A DNA stretch of 61,403 nucleotides from Adlercreutzia sp. ZJ473 (GCF_013185065.1 NZ_JAAVTO010000009.1:1-61403), one strand, 5' to 3'. Shown: positions 8,614-17,082, counted from the first letter of the stretch. Numbers and translations: made by a program. The notes: generated by a model not told the origin, from the sequence alone.

Positions 8614-8906
8614 GACAACGGGACAACGGGACAACGGGGCAACGGGAACGGAGCCTTTTCCCACACGACGAGAGGCGCGTCGGCCGCATCACGAAACGCA
8701 GAGCAGCACGCCGACCACAGCGCGCAACGCAGAGCAGCACGTCAACCGCATCATGCAACGCAGAGAGGCGCATCGGCCGCATCACACGGCGCCAAGGGAC
8801 GCATCAGCCGCACCACACGGCGCATCTGCCGCGTTCCACGGCGCTACAACCGCGTCACGCATCACACGGCGCCAAGGGCAAAAGGTTCCGTCCCCGTTGT
8901 CCCGCG
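8614..8906. repeat. 31-bp degenerate tandem array inside an inverted repeat
   Basis: From 8678 there are about five consecutive 31-bp units (8678, 8709, 8740, 8771, 8802), the first three sharing an internal AACGCAGAG. A later CATCACACGGCGCCAAGGG recurs at 8781 and near 8861. The array is bracketed by inverted sequences: left (8614-8662) repeats of GGGACAACG then CGGAGCCTTTT; right (8878-8904) AAAGGTTCCGTCCCCGTTGT. The roughly 290-bp unit has the form of a small non-coding element. No coding gene is present. Confidence 0.75.
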
Positions 8907-8914
8907 CACACCCG

Positions 8915-8950
8915 AAAGCGGCCGGAGGATACCAACCTCCGGCCGCTTTT
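8915..8950. terminator. Strong bidirectional terminator
   Basis: AAAGCGGCCGGAGG and CCTCCGGCCGCTTT form a perfect 14-bp stem with a 7-base loop, giving a T-run on one strand and an A-run on the other. It lies about 40 bp past the stop of the minus-strand MFS gene and ends module A. It can also stop plus-strand transcripts coming from the asp23 side. Confidence 0.9.
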
Positions 8951-8992
8951 CGCGTCACCTCGAGCCGCACAGCGGAAGCGCTGAGCTGCAGC

Positions 8993-10183
8993 CTACTTGA
9001 ACTTGCAGAGCGCGACGCACGCCGTGCCCGCAAAGCCGATGACGCACATGACGACGCCGAGCGTCATCCACTGGTCCAGGTTGGCGCCGAGGATGATCGG
9101 CGCCAGGAAGGTGCCGAGGAACTGACCGAGGCTCTGGATGAGCATCAGGAACCCCATGCCGATCGACATGAGCTCCGGCTTGCCCAGAACCTGGCCGAAC
9201 GACGTCAACGCCATGACCGGAACGCCGAGCCCCAGCAGGCCCATGATGACGGCGCCGACCCACAGCGCAGGGCCCGAGCCCGTGAGCAGCAGAAACGCGC
9301 TCGGACCCATGGCGAGCATGCCGATGATGTAAAGCGGCTTGCAGCGCCCCATCTTGTCGGACAAGGTGCCGAACAGCGGGGACGAGATGACGGCCAGAAG
9401 CATCGGAAGCGTGCTCAGGAAGCCCGAGAGCGAGGCGTCCATGCCCTGGCTCTGCATCCAAGTCGGCGAGAAGCCGAGCATGGCGAGGAGCACGAGGTTG
9501 AAGAGCAGAAACGCCAGGAAGAACAGAAGCGTGTTCGGCTTGAGGAGCTCAGCGTAGCTCGCCTTCTCCTGAGCCACCTGCTCCTGCGGGGCCTCGGGCC
9601 CGTCGCTCCCGTCGGCAAACCTCACGACGACGGCGACGAGCACGGCGAAGACGGCGGCGAAGACGGCGTAGACCATCCACACGCCCACGAAGCCGAAGAG
9701 CGCCGAGACGGTTGGCGTCACGATGCCTCCGACCACGGAACCCAGGCACACCCACAGGGCCCAGATGCCCGTCGCGGAGCCGATCTTGTCAGGAGCAACG
9801 TACTTCTGCACCGCAAGCGGGCCGCAGATGGTCACGAGGATGAACGCGACGCCCTCGATCGCCCGCGAGACGATGAGCATCGTGCCGTCGGCCGCGAAGA
9901 CGCCGACGAGCGAGCCGACCAGCAGGATGCCGCCGGCGGCGAGCAGCAGCGCCTTGGGCCCGTACTTCTTGGCCAGCGCGCCCGTGGGGATTGCCAGGAT
10001 GATGCCGACGAACGTGAAGATGGACATCAGCCACGACGCGCTCCCGGCATCCATTGAGAACTGCTCCATGAGGCCCGTCATGATGACAGGCACCTTGTAC
10101 TGCGACGAAGCCACCGCCGTGCCAAAGAGCAGCAGGACGACGGCAATGAGCGCCCAGTTGCGATACTTCTTTGCAACGCCCAT
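8993..10183 (-). CDS. MFS transporter of module A
   Basis: 396 residues with about 12 hydrophobic helices, a central charged loop (about 190-215) and the MFS motif A region after helix 2 (GALAKKYGPKAL). The ribosome site AAGGAGGGG is excellent. It probably imports the substrate or exports the product of the module A molybdoenzyme, since it is the last gene of that minus-strand set and ends at a strong terminator. A 14-bp periodic repeat array fills its upstream region. Substrate specificity cannot be read from the sequence. Confidence 0.85.
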   Translation of the reverse strand: MGVAKKYRNWALIAVVLLLFGTAVASSQYKVPVIMTGLMEQFSMDAGSASWLMSIFTFVGIILAIPTGALAKKYGPKALLLAAGGILLVGSLVGVFAADGTMLIVSRAIEGVAFILVTICGPLAVQKYVAPDKIGSATGIWALWVCLGSVVGGIVTPTVSALFGFVGVWMVYAVFAAVFAVLVAVVVRFADGSDGPEAPQEQVAQEKASYAELLKPNTLLFFLAFLLFNLVLLAMLGFSPTWMQSQGMDASLSGFLSTLPMLLAVISSPLFGTLSDKMGRCKPLYIIGMLAMGPSAFLLLTGSGPALWVGAVIMGLLGLGVPVMALTSFGQVLGKPELMSIGMGFLMLIQSLGQFLGTFLAPIILGANLDQWMTLGVVMCVIGFAGTACVALCKFK

Positions 10184-10224
10184 GAATACCCCTCCTTATT
10201 CAGTTTAGAAACTGCTTGACTTGC

Positions 10225-10492
10225 TCGACCGCACCGATGCGATTGCTCGGTACGTAATGGTTTGGTACACGACTGCTTGGTACACAATTGCTTGAAGCGC
10301 ACTTGCCTAGAGCACGCTCTCTTGAAGCGCGCTCACGAAACATAATCCCGAACTCATCGCGGCAATAGCATCACGGCAACAGCATCACGGCAGCGGCATC
10401 GCCACAACCGCGCCAGGGCAGCGGCATCGCGGCAGCAGCGCCGCCACAGCCGCGTCAGCGCCGCCACAACGTCGCCGCCACAGCTGCGTCAG
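10225..10492. repeat. 14-bp periodic degenerate array upstream of the MFS gene
   Basis: From 10353 to 10492 the DNA divides into ten consecutive 14-bp units, best seen as CTCATCGCGGCAAT, AGCATCACGGCAAC, AGCATCACGGCAGC and GGCATCGCGGCAGC; later units are more diverged. Before this (10225-10335) a looser set of 14-17 bp units contains CTGCTTGGTACAC-like cores. The array fills the whole 305-bp gap between the VOC and MFS genes. No coding frame is credible here. Confidence 0.7.
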
Positions 10493-10953
10493 GGCAGCGG
10501 CGCTATGTTGTCCTGGAGCACCTCGAAGCGCTCGCCCCCCGGCCCGCGGAAGAACATGATGCGCAACTGCGTGCCCGCATCGCCGTGCTTCACGAACAGG
10601 TCGGAATCCTCCTCGGCCAGCGGCCGGTCGAACTCCAAGGGCGGGTCAAGCGGCCCGGCCTCCACGACGACGCCCTTGTCCTCGAGGTGCGCGACGAACG
10701 CGTCCAAGTCGTCCACGCGCAGGGCGATGTGGTTGCTGTCCTGGGCTGCCGCATCGCAGCTCGCCTTGTCCTCCGTCTCGAGCAGCTCGAACGCCATGCC
10801 GAGGCCCTTGACCCAAGCCATCTTGAGCGGCTTGTCGCCCTCCATGGCATCCGCCCGAAACAGCAGCCGGCAGCCGAGGACGTCCTCGTAGAACGCAAGC
10901 GACTCCTCTATGTCGCGACAGTAGATCCCCGCATGCTGAAACTCAAGCTTCAC
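10489..10953 (-). CDS. VOC (glyoxalase/dioxygenase fold) family enzyme
   Basis: 154 residues from a GTG at 10953, chosen because AGGAGG lies 8 bases upstream and the family homology begins at that residue. Two beta-alpha-beta-beta-beta repeats are visible. The likely metal ligands are the His in FQHAGIY, the Glu in FELLE, the His in SNHIAL and the final Glu in RFEVLQ. VOC enzymes include lyases, isomerases and ring-cleaving dioxygenases. It lies 79 bp after the module A ferredoxin gene, across a hairpin, on the same strand, which suggests it acts on the same pathway's substrate or product. Confidence 0.85.
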   Translation of the reverse strand: MKLEFQHAGIYCRDIEESLAFYEDVLGCRLLFRADAMEGDKPLKMAWVKGLGMAFELLETEDKASCDAAAQDSNHIALRVDDLDAFVAHLEDKGVVVEAGPLDPPLEFDRPLAEEDSDLFVKHGDAGTQLRIMFFRGPGGERFEVLQDNIAPLP

Positions 10954-10976
10954 GCCTGACACCTCCTCCTCCCCAT

Positions 10977-11011
10977 GCGGGGATACGGCCCGCATGCGGC
11001 CCTATCCCCGC
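10977..11011. terminator. Hairpin between the module A ferredoxin and VOC genes
   Basis: GCGGGGATA and TATCCCCGC form a 9-bp stem enclosing a further palindrome (GGCCCGCATGCGGCC). No T-run follows, so it could attenuate transcription or protect mRNA ends rather than fully terminate. Confidence 0.55.
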
Positions 11012-11031
11012 CGTACCCGCTACGCGCGCAT

Positions 11032-11775
11032 CTAGCCCTGGTCGCTCGCGGTCCTGGCCATGACCTCGGCCACCGTGGCGTTCTTCATGCGCAGTTCAGT
11101 CTGGGCGATGACCTGGCCGTCGAAGTCGGTCAGGTTCTGGTAGTCCGAGTACACGTCGCCTGCGGCGTTGCGCGGCTTCGTGAGCTTAACGGCCTTCTCG
11201 GCGTCGTAGGGGATGAGCTGCTCCTTGGGAGGCTTCGCCTTCGCGATCCAGTTGGGAGACGTCGCCTCGGGAGACGGCATGGTCTCGATCTGGCGGCAGT
11301 CGCCGTACTTCTCGACGAGCTCGTCAACGGGCCCGAAGTCGAGCGCGCGCATCGGGCAGCTCGCCACGCACTCGGGCAGCTTGCCCTTCTCGAGGCGGTC
11401 GATGCACATGGTGCATTTGCTCATCTTGGTGCCGGGCTCGTCGCTCGCGAACTTCGGCGCGCCATACGGGCACGCGTCGAAGCAGTTGCGGTCGCCCTCG
11501 CACAAGTCGCGGTCAACCAGCACCGCCCCGTACTTCTCCTCCTTGAAGATGGCGGAGTGCTCGCATGCGGAGACGCACACCGGGTTGTCGCAGTGCCCGC
11601 AGTTGAACGCGAGCATGCCGATGGAGACGTTGGGGAACGCGCCGGTCTCCCACATGTAGACGCTCATCCACTTCTCAGGCCCCGGCCCGATGTCGTTCCA
11701 GTCCTTGCAGGCAACCGAGCACGCCTTGCAGCCGTAGCAACGGCCCTGGTCGAAGAAGAATCCGTACTGAGTCAT
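11032..11775 (-). CDS. 4Fe-4S ferredoxin-type electron-transfer subunit of module A
   Basis: 247 residues of the DmsB/NrfC type, transferring electrons to the adjacent molybdoenzyme. Four cysteine groups are seen: CYGCKACSVAC, CGHCDNPVCVSAC, CEGDRNCFDAC and CTMC...CVASC. In the third group the usual second Cys is Asp95, so this cluster may be a 3Fe-4S or an Asp-ligated 4Fe-4S centre. The last 80 residues form an extension after the ferredoxin domain. The start overlaps the molybdoenzyme stop by 4 bp, implying coupled translation. No signal peptide or membrane anchor is present, so the complex is probably cytoplasmic. Confidence 0.92.
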   Translation of the reverse strand: MTQYGFFFDQGRCYGCKACSVACKDWNDIGPGPEKWMSVYMWETGAFPNVSIGMLAFNCGHCDNPVCVSACEHSAIFKEEKYGAVLVDRDLCEGDRNCFDACPYGAPKFASDEPGTKMSKCTMCIDRLEKGKLPECVASCPMRALDFGPVDELVEKYGDCRQIETMPSPEATSPNWIAKAKPPKEQLIPYDAEKAVKLTKPRNAAGDVYSDYQNLTDFDGQVIAQTELRMKNATVAEVMARTASDQG

Positions 11776-14279
11776 CGCTCATCACCCACTTTCCTGACCT
11801 CGACGAGGCCGGCCGTCAGCAGCGCTCCCACGATGTGGGGAAGGTGCGCGTCCCCTATGAGGAGGTTGCAGTTGCCCGCCGTGTCAATGCCGTAGCACAT
11901 CGTCTTCGACTTCCTGGTGTCGTCGAACTTCGACCACTCGCCATGGCCGATGGAAACCGTGCCGGGAAGCAGCTTCGACGAGACGTAGGCGGTGATCTCC
12001 ACCTCGCCGAACTGGTTGTAGACCAGCACGCGGTCGCCCGACTTGATGCCGCGGTCGGCTGCGTCCGCGGGAGACATCCTGATCATGTGCTCGTAGCAGT
12101 CGCCCTTGAGCCACGGGTTCTGGTCGTTGGCGGAGTGCTGGCGGTACGAGGAGACCGGGGTCACCATCGAGAGCGGGAAGAACTCCGTCCACGGATGGTA
12201 GTAGCTGTCGTTCGCCGTGACGTCCTGGTAGGTCGGCTGCCAGCGCGGGAACGAGTCGTAATGCCCGCCGTAGCGCGTCTTCGTGAGGTCGGTCTCCTTG
12301 ACGTACGAGCTGTCGAACTCGATCTTGCCCGAGGGCGTCTTGAACGGGGACCGGCCGAACTCGACGGTGTTCTTGAAGGGGTAGAACCACTCGCCAGGCT
12401 CGCCGGGAACGCGCACGATGGGCATCTTCTGGAACTCTTCCCAGGTCGGCGGCTCGTAGTCATAGTACGCGAGATAGCCGTACTCGTCCTTCGCCCACTC
12501 CTCGTAGGCGGGCTTGTAGATGCGCTCGATGACCTGCTCGTCCCAATCGCGCCAATCCGTGACGTCGAGCATCTTCGGGTTGAACTTGTCGGCGAAGCCG
12601 AGCCTGCGCGCGAGCTCCATCCAGACCCAGTCCTTCGAGCGGACCTCACCGGGGGGGTTCACGCCCTTGCCGGCGAACAGGAAGTAGTTGTTCATGCCGG
12701 AGGGAGCGCCCCAGAACCGGTTGATCCCGAAGAAGTGCAGGTCAGTGGACTCGAACTGGATAACCGGCGACGGCAGCACGATGTCGAGGAACTCGATGGA
12801 CGGCTGGTCGTGGAAGTACTGCCAGCCCCAGGAGAACTCCAGGTCGGCGAAGCCGGCCATGCGCTTGCTCACGTGATGCTGGTTGTTGATGTAGTTGTTG
12901 GGCACGATGGCCATCTTGATGTGGGGCAGCGGGTTGCCCGGCGGGCAGCCGATGCGCCTGCGGAACTCCTCCTCGGTGATCTCGCCCGCAGCGTAGAGCT
13001 TCTGGCAGTACATGACCTCGGTGACCTTGTTGTTGTTGTTGGTGATCGGGTTCACGACGTCGCCGAGGATCTGGCCCGTCTGGGGGACCGGCGCGAAGAT
13101 GCGCGGCTGCGTGACGAGCAGGGCCCCGCCGCCCTCGCACCCGCCGGCGATGGAGAGGTTCCCCGTCATGGCCTGGAGCAGCATGGCCACGGCAGCGGCG
13201 TAGTCGCCCAGGTTGCGCTTGGAGACGCTGTACATCTGGTGCAGGTGCACCGGCTTCATGCTGGCGTAGTAGCGAGCGAACTCCGCGATGGTCTCAGCGG
13301 GAATGCCCGTGATGGGCTCGGCCCACGCGGGGTCGTGGACGACGCCGTCGACTTCGCCGACGACGTACTTGCGCCACTCCTCGAAGCCCTCCGGCTCAAC
13401 CCACTTCTCCACGTACTCGTGATCGTAGAGGTCCTCGGTGTAGAGGACGTGGGCCACCGCGAGCCCGAAGGCCGTGTCAGTGCCCGGGCGGATGGGGATC
13501 CACTGGGCGTTCAGGCACTCGGCGCTCACGTTGTAGACGGGGTCGATGAGGATGAACTTGCAGCCGCGCTCCTGGGCGAGCTTCATGTAGTAGGGCACGT
13601 GGCCGAACCAGCTCACCATGGGGTCGAAGCCCCAGAGGACGACGAGCTTGGAGTTGAGCAGGTCGGGGGCCTCGAAGCCGGGATAGGCGTCGCTCGTGCC
13701 CTTGATGAGGCAGTCCGTGAGGCGCACGCCGAGGTGGAAGTCCTCAGCCGCCGCGCCGCCCGAGGTCGAGTGGTCGCCCCAGCCGGTGATCGTGCCCTTC
13801 AGGTACGAGGCGAACGGGAAGTCGGAGCTCTCGAACGCCACGTAGTAGCAGTAGTAGAGCCACGGGTGGTCGGGGTTCTCCTCGGCCATCTTCCTCATCT
13901 TGTCGGCGATGGTGTCAAGCGCCTCGTCCCACGAGATGCGCTCGAAGCGGCCCTTCCCCGGGCCCTTCTTTCCCACGCGCTTCATGGGGTAGAGCAGGCG
14001 GTTCTCAGAGTACAGCTCCTGGCGCCACGCATGGCCCATCGGGCAGGCGCGCGCCTGGATCATGCCGGTCTGGATGGCGTTCTCGTCGTCGTCCTCCCTG
14101 GCGACGCCCGGGTTGACCGAGTCGTCCGGCTCGATGGAGACGACCTTCCCGTCCTTGATGCCGCACTTGATCAAGCACGTCGCGTCCCAGCACCCGTTGT
14201 TGTGGCACGTCGTGTAGAAGTACTCAACTCCCTCATGTCGCGAGCCGAGCTCTTCAACAATTGACTCTCTGGACATCAT
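11772..14279 (-). CDS. Molybdopterin (bis-MGD) oxidoreductase, catalytic subunit of module A
   Basis: 835 residues of the DMSO-reductase superfamily. An N-terminal Fe-S site has Cys25, 30, 35 and a fourth at 79 (ARACPMG), with longer spacings than the classical CxxCxxxC. The cofactor-binding signatures LLYPMKR, WDEALD and the C-terminal dinucleotide-binding domain (after about 690) are present. GDHS with Ser171 aligns with the serine Mo ligand of DmsA-type enzymes. There is no Tat signal and no anchor gene, which suggests a soluble cytoplasmic enzyme, as for pyrogallol transhydroxylase and acetylene hydratase relatives. The start is ATG-ATG; the second ATG (14276) is equally plausible. Substrate unknown. 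Confidence 0.93.
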   Translation of the reverse strand: MMSRESIVEELGSRHEGVEYFYTTCHNNGCWDATCLIKCGIKDGKVVSIEPDDSVNPGVAREDDDENAIQTGMIQARACPMGHAWRQELYSENRLLYPMKRVGKKGPGKGRFERISWDEALDTIADKMRKMAEENPDHPWLYYCYYVAFESSDFPFASYLKGTITGWGDHSTSGGAAAEDFHLGVRLTDCLIKGTSDAYPGFEAPDLLNSKLVVLWGFDPMVSWFGHVPYYMKLAQERGCKFILIDPVYNVSAECLNAQWIPIRPGTDTAFGLAVAHVLYTEDLYDHEYVEKWVEPEGFEEWRKYVVGEVDGVVHDPAWAEPITGIPAETIAEFARYYASMKPVHLHQMYSVSKRNLGDYAAAVAMLLQAMTGNLSIAGGCEGGGALLVTQPRIFAPVPQTGQILGDVVNPITNNNNKVTEVMYCQKLYAAGEITEEEFRRRIGCPPGNPLPHIKMAIVPNNYINNQHHVSKRMAGFADLEFSWGWQYFHDQPSIEFLDIVLPSPVIQFESTDLHFFGINRFWGAPSGMNNYFLFAGKGVNPPGEVRSKDWVWMELARRLGFADKFNPKMLDVTDWRDWDEQVIERIYKPAYEEWAKDEYGYLAYYDYEPPTWEEFQKMPIVRVPGEPGEWFYPFKNTVEFGRSPFKTPSGKIEFDSSYVKETDLTKTRYGGHYDSFPRWQPTYQDVTANDSYYHPWTEFFPLSMVTPVSSYRQHSANDQNPWLKGDCYEHMIRMSPADAADRGIKSGDRVLVYNQFGEVEITAYVSSKLLPGTVSIGHGEWSKFDDTRKSKTMCYGIDTAGNCNLLIGDAHLPHIVGALLTAGLVEVRKVGDER

Positions 14280-14541
14280 GCCCCCTCTCTCGCTATGCAG
14301 TTGTCAGATGCGCGCTTTTGTCGACATATCACGCCCAAGCCTATTATTGGGAGGCCGGCAGCGGGCAGCAAGCTTGTTTCTGTTTCCGGGCGACCCCGAA
14401 ACCTGGGGCTTTCGCGAAATCGCCGTTCCCCGCCAATATTGAAATCTCCTCGCTTTTATCGGCCCGAAGCCTTATAACATAGATGGTTTGTGCATGTGAT
14501 TGTCTCATGGCGGAGACGGTCACCGGGGGAGGTGCAGCAGC
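14280..14541. promoter_or_regulatory. Divergent promoter region of module A and its Fic-like regulator
   Basis: 262 bp that looks AT-richer than the flanking genes. A TATAAC (14473) is a possible -10 for the plus-strand regulator, and TTGAAA lies at 14439, but their 28-bp distance is too long for one promoter. No clear palindromic operator is seen. Confidence 0.35.
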
Positions 14542-15762
14542 ATGACATACCTTGACGCGTATCACTACTCCGCGTCGACGCAGGCGGCTTTCTACAAGGC
14601 GGAGTCGGAGATCATTCGGCTTGACAGCAGGCTTGCGCGCAACGAACTCGCCCGGTACATAAAGGAAGCCCTGCTCGCGATCGACGCCGTCTTCGCGATG
14701 CGCATCTCGAAGGACGCTGACATCCCGATCGTCCCCCTTCTCGCCGCGTTCCAGCTGTCAAAGCGCAAGGGCGACCGCAACAACCTGAGGAAGTGCTACT
14801 GGAACGCATGCATCGGCTTCCAGCCGTCTGACGACGAGCTCGAGCTCGCGGTGGAGGCGCTGCACTACATGCAGACCATCGAGTGGATCTCGGACAACAT
14901 CCGCGCCGACACCACCGTGACCATCGAGACGGTCCTGCGCCTGCACGAGTACCTCATGAGCGGCTTCGAGAACGACGGGTACTTCCGAGGATTCAGGAGC
15001 GCGCCTCTGCCGAACAAGGGCGGAGCGGACCCCTCGGCCATCCCCTCCGAGATCAACGACTTGTGCAGCTTCATGAACAAGGAGGTGTTCTCCCCCCTCG
15101 GGCAGGCGTCGGCCATCAACCACATCTTCGAGCGCATCGCCCCGTTCGACGCCATGACGAACCTCTGCGGCCTCGTCCTCGCCTTCTCCGCGCTGTTCAA
15201 GCGCGGCCTGTTCCCCAACGGGCTCATAGCGCCGATCTGCTGGGGCGCGTCGGCCAACCGGGAGGACCGCACGAAGATGCGCATCTCCTCCCGCGGCGAG
15301 ACCACGAGCGAGACGTACGAATCCTACCGGGAGGACTGGGCCATGTTCAACGCGCGCAACACCTACTACTCGGTGCACATAACCGACTCGTTCCTCGACG
15401 CGGCGGAGCTCCTGCACTCCGCTTGGAGGTCGAGCGGCCTGCGCATCCCGTCGAACTCGGCCATCGAGAAGCTCATCAACGTGATGCTGGGAGCCCCGCA
15501 GCTCTCCATAAAGCATGCCGCCAGCATAATCGGGAAGAGCTACGGGGCGACGAGCGAGGCCATTCACCAGCTGACCGCCGCGGGAATCACCCGCGAGGTC
15601 GCGCTCGACAACCGGGAGCGCGTCTTCGTCTGCGACCAGGCGTCGGATCTGATCAACAGCTTCGTCGAGCACCTCACCGACATCTGCCAGCATTCCGAGC
15701 TCAACCCCGTGAAGATGACGCCCTTGGAGTGGAAGCTCACGGAGGACAAGCTGAAGTTTTAG
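14542..15762 (+). CDS. Degenerate Fic-fold protein with C-terminal winged helix, likely regulator
   Basis: 406 residues from the ATG at 14542 (GGAGG 9 bases upstream). Residues 125-235 follow the Fic fold: RLHEYLMSG, then DGYFRGFR, then ASAINHIFERIAPF in place of the Fic helix start and active site. The catalytic HPFxDGNGRxxR is replaced by APFDAMTNLCG, losing the His, the GNG loop and the Arg, so AMP transfer should be impossible. The last 90 residues match the winged helix found at the end of many Fic proteins (LSIKHAASIIGKSYGATSEA, then LTAAGI). It is divergent from the module A molybdoenzyme, as a dedicated regulator would be. Confidence 0.75.
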   Translation: MTYLDAYHYSASTQAAFYKAESEIIRLDSRLARNELARYIKEALLAIDAVFAMRISKDADIPIVPLLAAFQLSKRKGDRNNLRKCYWNACIGFQPSDDELELAVEALHYMQTIEWISDNIRADTTVTIETVLRLHEYLMSGFENDGYFRGFRSAPLPNKGGADPSAIPSEINDLCSFMNKEVFSPLGQASAINHIFERIAPFDAMTNLCGLVLAFSALFKRGLFPNGLIAPICWGASANREDRTKMRISSRGETTSETYESYREDWAMFNARNTYYSVHITDSFLDAAELLHSAWRSSGLRIPSNSAIEKLINVMLGAPQLSIKHAASIIGKSYGATSEAIHQLTAAGITREVALDNRERVFVCDQASDLINSFVEHLTDICQHSELNPVKMTPLEWKLTEDKLKF

Positions 15763-15864
15763 GCGGGCGCCGCGGGCGGCGGGTGGCCCGGGCGGCGGGC
15801 GGCGGGCGGCGAGTCGCCCGGGCCCAGCGAGCCGTCCGGGTGCGCGGCCTGCGGCTCATGCGAA

Positions 15865-15902
15865 AAGGAGGCGGCTGCCGACGTGCCGGCAGCCGCCTCC
15901 TT
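15865..15902. terminator. Bidirectional terminator hairpin
   Basis: AAGGAGGCGGCTGCCG and CGGCAGCCGCCTCCTT form a perfect 16-bp stem with a 6-base loop between the convergent Fic-like gene and the 77-residue protein gene. The 100 bp before it (15763-15864) is GC-rich low-complexity sequence with no gene. Confidence 0.85.
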
Positions 15903-15942
15903 GCGAGAATCGTATCATCCGACCGATGTGCCGCGCGAAGCC

Positions 15943-16176
15943 CTACTTCGCAGAATCGGCCGTGACGTCGCTGTGGAAGTTGGAGTACCCTCCAACTGCG
16001 TTGGACTTGAACCTCCCGGCGGTCTTGTTGTAGAACACCTGAGCCCTCATGAGGTCCTTCTTCGTGATCCCGAACTCGGCCATGACCTCGTCTTCGGTCT
16101 TGCCGGCATCCATGAGGGCGTTCAGCGCATCGGCCTTCGCCGGTGATTCGAGCGCCATGAATTCGTCGCGAGTCAT
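15943..16176 (-). CDS. Hypothetical 77-residue helical protein
   Basis: The ATG at 16176 is preceded by an excellent AAGGAGGAG. Residues 15-55 (ALNALMDAGKTEDEVMAEFG, ITKKDLMRAQVFYN) look like a small helix-turn-helix; the remainder is polar with a Gly/Ser/Asn-rich end. No cysteines and no membrane segment. No family is recognised; a small DNA-binding or stress protein is possible. The upstream 320 bp contain two TATATGCCCGTAT sites that could control it. Confidence 0.6.
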   Translation of the reverse strand: MTRDEFMALESPAKADALNALMDAGKTEDEVMAEFGITKKDLMRAQVFYNKTAGRFKSNAVGGYSNFHSDVTADSAK

Positions 16177-16250
16177 ACAAGCTCCTCCTTGTCTGAGCAG
16201 GTCGGGCAAAGCTCGACGCTATTGTACGAACAGCCCCTTGCCTTCACCAC

Positions 16251-16306
16251 TATATGCCCGTATGGGAGAGCGCCTGAAGCATATCTGCGTCTGTATATGC
16301 CCGTAT
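16251..16306. promoter_or_regulatory. Two identical 13-bp sites, possible operators
   Basis: TATATGCCCGTAT occurs at 16251-16263 and 16294-16306, 43 bp apart, in the gap between the 77-residue protein gene (start 16176) and the GlsB-like gene. They lie 75-130 bp upstream of the 77-residue protein start. The regulator is unknown. Confidence 0.4.
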
Positions 16307-16468
16307 CTTCCCTTTTCTGCAATATGTCCCGCGGGAGCCGCGACCTTTGGGGGGCTGGCAAGCTTCGACTTTCGTCGCAGCTTGCCGGCGAAGCCTGCCC
16401 TGCATCCCGCATCCCGCATCCCACGGGAAGGACCGCCCGAAGATTCCGCTCGGGACGGCAGATGAGCA

Positions 16469-16508
16469 GCGAGGGCGCCCGCCGACATGCCCTGGCGGGC
16501 GCCCTCGC
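16469..16508. terminator. Long GC-rich hairpin past the GlsB-like gene
   Basis: GCGAGGGCGCCCGCC and GGCGGGCGCCCTCGC form a perfect 15-bp stem with a 10-base loop. It lies 21 bp past the stop of the minus-strand GlsB-like gene and is its likely terminator, although no T-run follows. Confidence 0.75.
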
Positions 16509-16529
16509 AGGGGTTTCGCGCAGGCTGCG

Positions 16530-16781
16530 CTAGGCGGTGCGCTTGGTGAGGGCGTTCATGATGGCGATGAGCACGACCGAGCCCAGAAGCGCCACGAAGA
16601 ACGACCAGAAGTTCAGGCCCGTGAAGCCCTCGGCCCCGATGAAGCTCATGATGAACCCGCCTATGAGCGCGCCGATGATGCCCGTGACGATGTTCTTCAC
16701 CAGGCCGCCCTCGCGGCCCATGAGGGCGCCGCCCGCCCAGCCGGCCAAGCCGCCGATGATAACCCAAACGATGATGCTCAT
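16530..16781 (-). CDS. GlsB/YeaQ/YmgE family stress-response membrane protein
   Basis: 83 residues with three hydrophobic helices and the family's glycine pattern (IIGGLAGWAGGALMGREGG and IIGALIGGFI). Members are small inner-membrane proteins induced by stress, also called transglycosylase-associated proteins. The length matches the family, and the ribosome site AAAGGAGC is clear. It lies some 10 kb from the Asp23 operon, with which this family is often functionally linked. Confidence 0.92.
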   Translation of the reverse strand: MSIIVWVIIGGLAGWAGGALMGREGGLVKNIVTGIIGALIGGFIMSFIGAEGFTGLNFWSFFVALLGSVVLIAIMNALTKRTA

Positions 16782-17082
16782 GAGGTTGCTCCTTTCGCGT
16801 TGCCAACGAAGAACAGCTTAGCGACCCCGCCGGCGCGCCCGCGCCACGCTCCCCCACCCGTCGCTGCCTCGTTGGCAGGCCGTTTGCCTGCCGCGAGGTG
16901 CCTGCCGCAAGAGCGCAGCCCCTTGTTCCTTGCGAACGCAGCAAGACGCCAGCTGATGGCAAAGCGCAAACGCTCATTTACGTTGGTAACTTCACAAAGT
17001 AACCGCACCCTGGTGTTGCGATGGGAATGAAAAGTTAGGGCTCATTTGCGTTCCTGTCATCCTGATGTAATGCACAAACAAT

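Noticed and set aside
11835-14264. Very long open frame antisense to the module A molybdoenzyme
   Set aside because: It mirrors the codon periodicity of the real gene in GC-rich DNA, has no domain pattern and lacks a ribosome site. The same applies to the antisense frames over module B (19578-22502), the DEAD-box gene (34127-36727) and recQ (1447-3492).
14439-14478. Promoter TTGAAA plus TATAAC for the Fic-like gene
   Set aside because: The two boxes are 28 bp apart, too far for one sigma-70 type promoter; neither is convincing with another partner.
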